Below, piece by piece: positions 52,749 to 59,562 of a stretch of 64,000 nt of DNA (its first letter is position 1; the number at the start of each line of letters is the position of its first letter). A model generated the notes under the pieces. The model was not told where the DNA came from, made no database searches, and saw nothing but the letters and a program-made list of their open reading frames with translations. The position numbers and the translations under genes were made by a program. Origin of the DNA: JAABRE01 sp964413275 (GTDB taxonomy: Bacteria > Cyanobacteriota > Cyanobacteriia > Cyanobacteriales > JAABRE01); assembly GCA_964413275.1 (NCBI GenBank), contig CAYPSO010000001.1, positions 1-64,000 on the forward strand, written 5' to 3'.

Positions 52749-53027
52749 TCAAAAAGGAGTAATGATTCTAAATAATTTCCGAATATTCAGCAAAAAGACT
52801 AATTCTCGCACATTTGGGCTAACTGCCGCAGGTAATTTAGCGGTTGCTAATTCTTCTTGTAGTTTGGCGTATTCAGCAGCATCGAGAGGTTTCCCATCTA
52901 AAGGCGATCGCGCTTCGGTGATAATTTCTGTTCTTAATATTTCTTCTGGTATATCCTCTGGTGGTGGTAAAGCTATGCTATTTTGAGACCAGAAAAGTGT
53001 GACTATAGTTACAATTAATATTTTCAT
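52749..53027 (-). CDS. Small secreted protein, hypothetical
   Basis: 92 aa: signal peptide KILIVTIVTLFWSQNSIA, then PPPEDIPEEILRTEIITEAR and SPLDGKPLDAAEYAKLQEEL, ending in ELVFLLNIRKLFRIITPF. This proline/acidic pattern recurs in small exported proteins of cyanobacteria that I recognise only as conserved hypotheticals. The C-terminal hydrophobic part may contact a membrane. It lies 95 nt upstream of glgB on the same strand, but functional linkage is not evident. Confidence 0.62.
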   Translation of the reverse strand: MKILIVTIVTLFWSQNSIALPPPEDIPEEILRTEIITEARSPLDGKPLDAAEYAKLQEELATAKLPAAVSPNVRELVFLLNIRKLFRIITPF

Positions 53028-53217
53028 TATTATTTATCAATTATGGGTTATTAATTATTTACTTTTACAAAAGTCTCATAATCTTTTTTATCACTTCATA
53101 AAAACATAAAAAAATTATTTGCAGCTATGACAGGATTTATTAACTTCAAGGGCAAAATAGATTAACAGTAAACAACATCTATATGTTCTATATGTTTTTT
53201 TATATCCTGATATTACC

Positions 53218-53571
53218 ATGAATACAATTATTATTAAATTAATTGGACTAGGTTTAATGCTTTTCGGGATTTATTATCTAGGGCAAAATATAATGTTCAC
53301 CACGAATGTTTATCCTTACTGGTGGCGAGGTATTTCGGCTGATGCTTCAATTTTGTGTTTAACTGGAGGTATATTTTCTTTGTTTATGTTGCGTAAAAAA
53401 AAACATAAACGTATAGGTTGAGGCTTAGTAATTATAGGAATAACTTTAGTATTTTTGAGTAGTAGAGCAATTCTTAGTCCAACTACGTTATGGCAATTCT
53501 TTATAACTCTTGTTTCTTTTTCTTTCGGTTATCAAGGGTTTACCACAGGAAAAATTGATATAGAAATTTGA
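53218..53571 (+). pseudogene. Membrane protein gene interrupted by in-frame TGA
   Basis: The frame from ATG 53218 encodes a small membrane protein (KLIGLGLMLFGIYYLGQNIM, GISADASILCLTGGIFSLFM) and stops at TGA 53419-53421. Reading on in the same frame without interruption gives GLVIIGITLVFLSSRAILSP and then WQFFITLVSFSFGYQGFTTG to a second stop at 53569-53571. The TGA replaces what would naturally be a TGG (Trp) in RIGWGLVIIG. The continued hydrophobic sequence shows that the full gene was 117 aa. Either nonsense-mutated or a read error; cyanobacteria do not use TGA as Trp. Confidence 0.6.
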
Positions 53572-53764
53572 GGGAACACTTAATCTTTAACTTGTTAGAA
53601 AAAATTTAATTTTTGCAACGATCCCATACCATCCAACCATTACACTGTGCTACAGCTTTTAATATCATAAATGACTGGCAAATCATTGATTTAGGACTCT
53701 TTATAAGCTATAATTGTTTACAAAACTTTAACTTATTAGATAGTCTCTAGACAATTAAATCATT

Positions 53765-55558
53765 ATGTCTCTTCCCATTCGCAACGTTGCTATTATCGCC
53801 CACGTCGATCATGGTAAAACAACCTTAGTTGATGCCCTTCTTAAACAATCAGGAATTTTCCGCGAAGGGGAAGATGTACCTGATTGCGTCATGGATTCCA
53901 ACGATCTCGAAAGAGAAAGAGGCATTACTATCTTATCCAAAAATACAGCAGTACATTATCAAGATACCTTAATTAATATTGTTGATACTCCCGGACACGC
54001 TGACTTCGGTGGTGAAGTTGAGCGAGTTTTAGGGATGGTTGACGGTTGTATCCTTATTGTAGATGCCAATGAAGGGCCTATGCCTCAAACTCGATTTGTG
54101 CTAAAAAAGGCTTTAGAAAAAGGCTTGCGTCCAATTGTAGTAGTTAACAAAATCGATCGCCCTAATGTACATCCCGATAGAGCAGTAGATAAAGTTTTTG
54201 ACCTGTTTGTCGAATTAGGTGCAGATGACGATCAATGTGACTTCACCACTCTCTATGCTTCTGGTTTAGCTGGTTTTGCCAAAGACACTGTGGAAGAAGA
54301 AGGGCAAGATATGAAGCCCTTATTTGAAGCAATTTTATGCCATGTGCCACCACCAGCAGGAGATGTGAACAAACCTCTACAGTTACAAGTGACAACTTTA
54401 GATTATTCTGACTATTTAGGAAGAATAGTTATTGGTAAAATTCATAATGGTTTAATCAAAGCTGGTCAACAAGCGGCAATTGTCAAAGAAGATGGCAGTG
54501 TTGCTAAAGGTAAAATTAGCAAATTAATGGGCTTTGACGGCTTAAACAGAGTTGAACTTCCTGAAGCTTCTGCGGGTAACATTGTTGCAGTAGCTGGTTT
54601 TGCCGATGCTAATATTGGTGAAACTATTACTTGTCCTGATGAACCTCAAGCTTTACCATTAATTAAAGTAGATGAACCTACTTTACAAATGACCTTTAGT
54701 GTTAACGATTCACCTTTTGCAGGCCAAGAAGGTAAATTCGTTACATCTCGACAAATACGCGATCGCTTAATGCGAGAATTAGAGACTAACGTAGCTTTAA
54801 GAGTGGAAGATGGAGAAACTACTGATAAATTCCTAGTTTCAGGAAGGGGCGAACTTCATTTAGGTATTTTAATTGAAACCATGCGTCGGGAAGGTTTTGA
54901 GTTTCAGGTATCTCAACCTCAAGTTATTTACCGCGAAGTAAACGGACAACCCTATGAGCCTTATGAATATTTGGTTTTGGACGTACCTGAAGAAGCAGTG
55001 GGAGGTTGTATTGAGCGTTTAGGACAACGCAAAGGGGAGATGCAGGATATGCAACCCGGAGCCGGTGGACGTACTCAGTTAGAATTTGTAATTCCTGCTC
55101 GTGGTTTAATCGGTTTCCGAGGTGAATTTATTCGCATTACTCGTGGTGAAGGTATTATGAACCATAGTTTCCTTGATTATCGTTCTTTCTCTGGCGAATT
55201 GGAAACTCGTTTTAATGGTGTGATGATTGCTTTTGAAGAAGGTGTTGCTACTTTCTACGCCATGAAAAATGCTGAGGATAGGGGTGTATTCTTTATTACT
55301 CCTGGAACTAAAGTCTATAAAGGTATGATTGTTGGCGAACATAACCGCTCACAGGATATTGATTTGAATGTCTGCAAAACTAAGCAATTAACCAATCATC
55401 GTGCAGCAGGTGGGGATGAATTAGTACAATTACAAGCTCCCATAGATATGAGTTTAGAGCGTGCTTTAGAATATATTGGTTCTGATGAGTTAGTGGAAGT
55501 TACTCCCCAATCTGTGCGTTTGCGTAAAATGAAAACGAAAAAGTTAGCAAAACGTTAA
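53765..55558 (+). CDS. typA: Ribosome-binding GTPase TypA/BipA
   Basis: Translation GTPase implicated in ribosome assembly and stress/cold responses. 597 aa, normal. G1 is IIAHVDHGKTTLVDALLKQS, G3 is VDTPGHADFGGEVERVLGMV, G4 NKIDRP. The TypA-specific C-terminal domain contains GRGELHLGILIETMRREGFE and VIPARGLIGFRGEFIRITRG. ATG at 53765 begins MSLPIRNVAIIAHVDHG as in other cyanobacteria. The preceding 193-bp gap has no supported gene. Ends at the terminator 55611. Confidence 0.97.
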   Translation: MSLPIRNVAIIAHVDHGKTTLVDALLKQSGIFREGEDVPDCVMDSNDLERERGITILSKNTAVHYQDTLINIVDTPGHADFGGEVERVLGMVDGCILIVDANEGPMPQTRFVLKKALEKGLRPIVVVNKIDRPNVHPDRAVDKVFDLFVELGADDDQCDFTTLYASGLAGFAKDTVEEEGQDMKPLFEAILCHVPPPAGDVNKPLQLQVTTLDYSDYLGRIVIGKIHNGLIKAGQQAAIVKEDGSVAKGKISKLMGFDGLNRVELPEASAGNIVAVAGFADANIGETITCPDEPQALPLIKVDEPTLQMTFSVNDSPFAGQEGKFVTSRQIRDRLMRELETNVALRVEDGETTDKFLVSGRGELHLGILIETMRREGFEFQVSQPQVIYREVNGQPYEPYEYLVLDVPEEAVGGCIERLGQRKGEMQDMQPGAGGRTQLEFVIPARGLIGFRGEFIRITRGEGIMNHSFLDYRSFSGELETRFNGVMIAFEEGVATFYAMKNAEDRGVFFITPGTKVYKGMIVGEHNRSQDIDLNVCKTKQLTNHRAAGGDELVQLQAPIDMSLERALEYIGSDELVEVTPQSVRLRKMKTKKLAKR

Positions 55559-55610
55559 TTTTTGGCTAGTATTCCATAATTCTCAGTTGAAAAGATTGCG
55601 TCGTGAATCA

Positions 55611-55636
55611 CCCCAACTATAGCGTTATAGTTGGGG
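55611..55636 (+). terminator. Terminator of typA
   Basis: CCCCAACTATA and TATAGTTGGGG form an 11-bp perfect stem with a 4-nt loop (GCGT), followed by TAATTATTGAG. It lies about 53 nt after the stop, and also before the convergent Spy-like gene, so could work on both strands. Confidence 0.72.
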
Positions 55637-55697
55637 TAATTATTGAGAAAAAATACTCTCTACTCTCTTTATTCTTTAGTTGCCAAAATCTCTAAAT

Positions 55698-56192
55698 CTA
55701 TCGCCAATTTTTTCTACCGAAGCCAGGACGAGCATCGTCATTAAGAGGTTTCATTTGGGCCAAGTTACTACGTTGTGCTGGTGTTAAAACTGCCCTAATT
55801 TTTAACATACTTTCAAAATGTAAATTACCTAATTTTTGACGTAAATCTAATATTTCTCTGTGTTTGTTACGTAATTGAGTATCAGAACTATTACTAGCCA
55901 TGAGATTTCTGAACTCATTTTCTTTGGAGCGAAGTTGTTCTTTTAATTGTTGCATTTCATCTTCTTGATCGTTTTTGATAGCTTCAATCTGATTTTTTTG
56001 AGTATCAGTTAGATTTAGATTTTCCATAAAACGGTCTCTATTCCAACCTTCACCTCTTTTTCCAGGAGGATTTTGAGCCATTTCTAAATTATCTAAATTA
56101 TCTGCCAACACTGGTTCAGATAAAACAGGAGCACTGACAAAAGATAAAATAGAAATAGTAGCGATTAAGGAAAGATTGCGTAATAACATCAT
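55698..56192 (-). CDS. Spy/CpxP-like periplasmic protein
   Basis: 164 aa. Signal peptide RNLSLIATISILSFVSAPVL, then a long helical body with two LTxxQ motifs: MENLNLTDTQKNQIEAIKND (about residues 54-73) and AVLTPAQRSNLAQMKPLNDD (about 135-154). These are the hallmark of Spy/CpxP/CnrX-type periplasmic chaperones or metal sensors. The third gene behind an ECF sigma factor and its putative anti-sigma (2 nt gap), it is probably a periplasmic sensor or chaperone for the anti-sigma. No His/Cys metal cluster is obvious, so metal binding is not claimed. Confidence 0.82.
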   Translation of the reverse strand: MMLLRNLSLIATISILSFVSAPVLSEPVLADNLDNLEMAQNPPGKRGEGWNRDRFMENLNLTDTQKNQIEAIKNDQEDEMQQLKEQLRSKENEFRNLMASNSSDTQLRNKHREILDLRQKLGNLHFESMLKIRAVLTPAQRSNLAQMKPLNDDARPGFGRKNWR

Positions 56193-56194
56193 AA

Positions 56195-56572
56195 TTACCT
56201 CTGATTATTTTCAAAATTAGTTAATATTAACCATTCCCCTTCAGGAGTGTTTTCATTATTGATATAATTTCCTTGAATTGTGCCATCCCAACTATTAACT
56301 AAAAACTCTTCAATTTCTTCATTTTGATTAGCCATTTGGGGAGAAGGTTTCAGGAAATAATAACCTCCAGAAATTAAAATTAAACTAGCAGCAATTGCAC
56401 TAGGTAATAGCCATTTTCGAGAATGAATTTGAGAATGAATTTGAGGTTCTTTTGCTAATAAATTAAATAAATTATCCTCAAAATTATTTTCTGGAGATGG
56501 TGCAACTGGGGAATATTGCTGTAAAAATTCGATTAATTTAAGATCATCTTTATGGTTAGGAAATTGTTTCAT
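56195..56572 (-). CDS. Putative anti-sigma factor (single-pass membrane)
   Basis: 125 aa. A hydrophilic N-terminus (KDDLKLIEFLQQYSPVAPSP) could bind sigma; one transmembrane helix lies at about residues 51-68 (WLLPSAIAASLILISGGYYF), and a short periplasmic tail follows (EEFLVNSWDGTIQGNYINNE). No zinc HxxxCxxC motif, so it is not a ZAS-type anti-sigma. The start overlaps the sigma-factor stop by 4 nt and its stop is 2 nt from the Spy-like gene, so the three genes are translationally coupled. The anti-sigma role is inferred from position and topology. Confidence 0.7.
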   Translation of the reverse strand: MKQFPNHKDDLKLIEFLQQYSPVAPSPENNFEDNLFNLLAKEPQIHSQIHSRKWLLPSAIAASLILISGGYYFLKPSPQMANQNEEIEEFLVNSWDGTIQGNYINNENTPEGEWLILTNFENNQR

Positions 56573-57162
56573 AGGGTTTCTCCTTCTTGTTGGAGAAAAG
56601 TTCTCATTGCTTGACGGCCATGAAATAAACGAGATTTTACTGTGCCTAAAGGAATATTAAGAATTTCTGCCACCTCCTTTTGTGGTAAATCTTCAAGATC
56701 GTGTAATACTACAACGGCACGATGCTCTAAACTAAGAGATTGTAATCCCCTTTTTACTAAATCTTGGTAATGCAATTTCAATAAATTTGGTGTTTCTGTG
56801 ATTTGTGAAGAAGTATATTTCATACTTTGCTCAGTTTCAATTTGAGCCTGATTGTGGGAAATTTGACCATATTGTTTTCTTTGATCTTGTGCCACATTCC
56901 AAGTTATGCGATAAATCCACGTACCAAAGTAAGAGGGATTTTTCAGTTTTGGTATGCCTTTCCACACTTTCAAAAATACTTCTTGCACCAAATCATCTAA
57001 AAATTGCTGACCACAGAGTTTATATAAGGTACTTCTTACACGGTGCTGATAACGCTGATATAAGTGACGAAAAGAGGATGCATCCCCTTGCTGGCTTAAT
57101 TTAACCAGTTGCTGTTCATTTATACCAGTATCATCAGCTAACACTTTGGTCATTTGCTCCAT
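56569..57162 (-). CDS. ECF-type RNA polymerase sigma factor
   Basis: 197 aa. Region 2 reads SFRHLYQRYQHRVRSTLYKL and DDLVQEVFLKVWKGIPKLKN with FGTWIYRITWNVAQDQRKQY; region 4 reads LEHRAVVVLHDLEDLPQKEV, AEILNIPLGTVKSRLFHGRQ. There is no sigma region 1 or 3, as in ECF (RpoE-like) factors. First gene of a coupled operon with a membrane anti-sigma candidate and a Spy/CpxP-like protein, a layout like envelope-stress or metal-stress ECF systems. Alternative start is the ATG three codons later. The upstream gap to the pilin operon holds no gene. Confidence 0.93.
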   Translation of the reverse strand: MEQMTKVLADDTGINEQQLVKLSQQGDASSFRHLYQRYQHRVRSTLYKLCGQQFLDDLVQEVFLKVWKGIPKLKNPSYFGTWIYRITWNVAQDQRKQYGQISHNQAQIETEQSMKYTSSQITETPNLLKLHYQDLVKRGLQSLSLEHRAVVVLHDLEDLPQKEVAEILNIPLGTVKSRLFHGRQAMRTFLQQEGETL

Positions 57163-57650
57163 TTTTGTTTAATGCTTATAGATTTAGACACAAGTGTTTT
57201 TTAAAAAGTTCAAAAAATTTAAAATAGAATTAGTTTTAGTTTTAGTATCTAGAAATTATCTCAGTATCCATTTAAACTTAAGAGGGGATTGACTTCTAGC
57301 TCTCTCAAGTTTAGAATCTACAATTAGGTCTAAATATTGCTCTGTCTTTGATCCGTATAATTACTGAACGGAAATTAATAAAGTTTACATGATTATTTAA
57401 GTAATTTCATCTAGTCTTTACAATAACTTTATGTTTCTTAGATAAAAGTTAATAATATTTCTTTTGAATTTAGTTAAATAGCTTACCAAATAGAACAATC
57501 AATTTTAACCTTAACAGAGGGTAAAAATGTTCATGGTATAATATTATTGTAGGGGCTGAATATTATTCAGCCCCTACAGAAACTCGGTTTCCAATTTTCA
57601 ATTACCTCAAAAAGCTGACGCACCCTAAACTTTTAAATTTCTAAAAGATA
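57163..57650. other. 488-bp gene-poor spacer
   Basis: A/T-rich DNA between the sigma-factor start and the last pilin gene. Apart from a 31-bp palindrome (57548) and a GCTGACGCACCCTAAAC half-repeat near 57611, I see no gene or structured RNA. The promoter of the sigma operon should lie in its first 150 bp; no sequence like its own target could be identified. Confidence 0.5.
57548..57578. repeat. 31-bp palindrome
   Basis: TGTAGGGGCTGAATA, one central T, then TATTCAGCCCCTACA; the palindrome is perfect apart from the centre. Family of dispersed TAGGGG hairpins (compare 28718). It lies 73 nt downstream of the last pilin gene and may end that operon. Confidence 0.7.
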
Positions 57651-58205
57651 TTAATTTTTAGTTGCTGAAACACGCACACCAAAAATATAACTACCTGCAC
57701 TTATCTGTGATTGACTAGTAATATTCATATCAAGGGTAAGTTCATGACAACCTTTCCATTGACCATTGCCAATATTTCCTTCAGCTTCGGCTACAGTTAA
57801 AGAATCGTTAGCGGTGAGAGTTTCAGTAAATAATTTAGGATTATTTCCAGTAGCACAACTATTGCCGTTGATGAATAATTTTGATTCATGGGTAGGATTG
57901 CTTAAAGGAGAAGAAACAAACACTTCTTGAGGTATTTCCAGTCTAACTTTAGCAGGTTGATTGCAGATAAAAGTCGCACTGCCACTATTACCCCCTGTCT
58001 GTTCACTACTTAAAGTTGTTTGATCGCTACTAAGACCTAAAGAGCCTGGTATTAGATTGGTAAATTCACATCTACCATCAATAGTTGCTTGAAAGAGAAT
58101 GATAGCTGTTTGAGCTTGAACTACATTACTATAAAAAAAATCCCAACTTATTAAAGTTGAGAAAAAAGCTATTCCTTTGATAAGTCGGGGTTTTAAGGTA
58201 AACAT
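57651..58205 (-). CDS. SCPU-like pilin subunit 3
   Basis: 184 aa. Signal peptide PRLIKGIAFFSTLISWDFFY, cleavage near VQA. The mature start ILFQATIDGRCEFTNLIPGS holds the first Cys; GGNSGSATFICNQPAKVRLE the second, forming the disulfide of spore-coat-U/Csu-type pilins. The end QSQISAGSYIFGVRVSATKN is the closing strand shared with subunit 2. It also has an extra Cys pair (NSCATGNNP...KGCHEL). Third in a row of pilin-like genes after an usher and chaperone. Likely an adhesin-tip or minor subunit. Confidence 0.72.
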   Translation of the reverse strand: MFTLKPRLIKGIAFFSTLISWDFFYSNVVQAQTAIILFQATIDGRCEFTNLIPGSLGLSSDQTTLSSEQTGGNSGSATFICNQPAKVRLEIPQEVFVSSPLSNPTHESKLFINGNSCATGNNPKLFTETLTANDSLTVAEAEGNIGNGQWKGCHELTLDMNITSQSQISAGSYIFGVRVSATKN

Positions 58206-58290
58206 GATTAATAAAAATTAAATTGGTTGGTTATTCTGTATGAAATATCTTAAATTTTAACTTTAACATTTGTTTAATTAATTGAGAAAT

Positions 58291-58833
58291 TTAAGGAGCT
58301 GCTGCGGTAAAACGTACTGTAAATGAATAATTACCAGCACTTATTTGTGTAGGACTGGTAACACTCATATTTATATCTATATTACGACTTCCCCATAATA
58401 AAAAAGACCCGACACCAGAATATTGAACCGAAACACTAGGATTTAGATTGGTAGCAGATATGTTTTGTTGTCCACCTATACCAAGATTATGATCGTAGGT
58501 TACTTCTGCGCTGGATGAATCTATGGTAAAAGAATCAGACCAACTCGCCAATTTAGGAGCTTCTACCTCTAATTTTATGTTACCTAAATTACAATCTAAA
58601 GTTGCTGATGCTTGCGAGCCTCCATTGGCGGTGCTACTAAATGTTTTACCATCGGCACTTAAACCAAGATTGCCAGCTACAACATTAGTAAAATCACAAC
58701 GCCCATTTACAGTAGTTTGGAATATAAACCCCGCACTTTGAGCATTAGCTACATTACCATAAACAAAACCCAAACCTATTAAGCTTGACAGAAACATTGT
58801 TACTTGAATAAGTTTGGGTTGAATTCTAAACAT
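58291..58833 (-). CDS. SCPU-like pilin subunit 2
   Basis: About 180 aa starting at the ATG at 58833 (MFRIQPKLIQVTMFLSSLIG), chosen because the neighbouring pilins start with the same MF...pattern; an ATG 21 nt upstream is possible. Signal peptide cleavage near ANAQS. FIFQTTVNGRCDFTNVVAGN has the first Cys and GGSQASATLDCNLGNIKLEV the second. The end SPTQISAGNYSFTVRFTAAA matches subunit 3. Spacing, order and shared motifs point to a pilus subunit secreted by the usher upstream. Confidence 0.74.
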   Translation of the reverse strand: MFRIQPKLIQVTMFLSSLIGLGFVYGNVANAQSAGFIFQTTVNGRCDFTNVVAGNLGLSADGKTFSSTANGGSQASATLDCNLGNIKLEVEAPKLASWSDSFTIDSSSAEVTYDHNLGIGGQQNISATNLNPSVSVQYSGVGSFLLWGSRNIDINMSVTSPTQISAGNYSFTVRFTAAAP

Positions 58834-58906
58834 GGCTAATAAACCAGTAAACATTGAACAATAAACGATCGATGAATTGGGGACGAGGGAACAAAAACTG
58901 CTGTAA

Positions 58907-59401
58907 TTATGGAGTGATTGTCATAGTTACGGTATATGCATAACTACCCGCAGGTAAAACAGTATTGTTGCTTAAATCTGCATTTAAAGATAAATCAACT
59001 GAAGTAGCACCAAGTCCTAAAGTTTGAGTAGTGCTTCCAGTTACACCTCTGTTAGCAGTAAGACTAGCAGTAGTAACACCTGTTAAATTAGCTGTAGCAA
59101 CGATGTCTGTATCTTGATCGGCAGTTGCAGGATTAGAACCGCCTTCTGTAACTGAGGTGATTTGTAAAGTTGCTGTACTTTTATTGCAGTTAACTGTAGC
59201 TGTAGCTGCTGTACCGGAGAATGTTCTGGCAGCTTGATTGACAGTTAAAGTTGTGGTAGGTGTTGTAGCAAATGCACAGGTTGTAGGAACTGTACCATTA
59301 AAGATAAAGTCATCTGCCATTGCTTTAGGCGCAACACCGACGATACCAACGAGAAGTAAAGAAGAAGCAATTAATTTAGAAGTTACTTTAGTATTAAACA
59401 T
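58907..59401 (-). CDS. SCPU-like pilin subunit 1 (probable major)
   Basis: 164 aa. Signal peptide NTKVTSKLIASSLLLVGIVG with cleavage near AMADD. The mature start DDFIFNGTVPTTCAFATTPT and the later ATATVNCNKSTATLQITSVT hold the two conserved Cys; end VLPAGSYAYTVTMTITP is the terminal strand. The body is very rich in Thr, Ala and Gly, with few charged residues, as in major fimbrial subunits. It is first after the usher gene, separated by 161 bp that may contain its own promoter. It shares the domain with subunits 2 and 3. Confidence 0.74.
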   Translation of the reverse strand: MFNTKVTSKLIASSLLLVGIVGVAPKAMADDFIFNGTVPTTCAFATTPTTTLTVNQAARTFSGTAATATVNCNKSTATLQITSVTEGGSNPATADQDTDIVATANLTGVTTASLTANRGVTGSTTQTLGLGATSVDLSLNADLSNNTVLPAGSYAYTVTMTITP

Positions 59402-59562
59402 GATTTTCTCCTGATTTGATCGTAGAACAATTTATTAATTAAGAATAGGAACTTAACTCATTCCCTATGTCTATGTCTATCACTATAGGAAAATTAATTA
59501 GATTTGAAAATTCGTAGATTTACGTAAGCAAAAATCGGTATGCGCATTTACGCAAATAAAGT

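Noticed and set aside
53028..53217. tRNA or small RNA in the gap between the small secreted gene and the TGA-interrupted gene
   Set aside because: No cloverleaf or CCA-type arrangement found; sequence is plain A/T-rich spacer.
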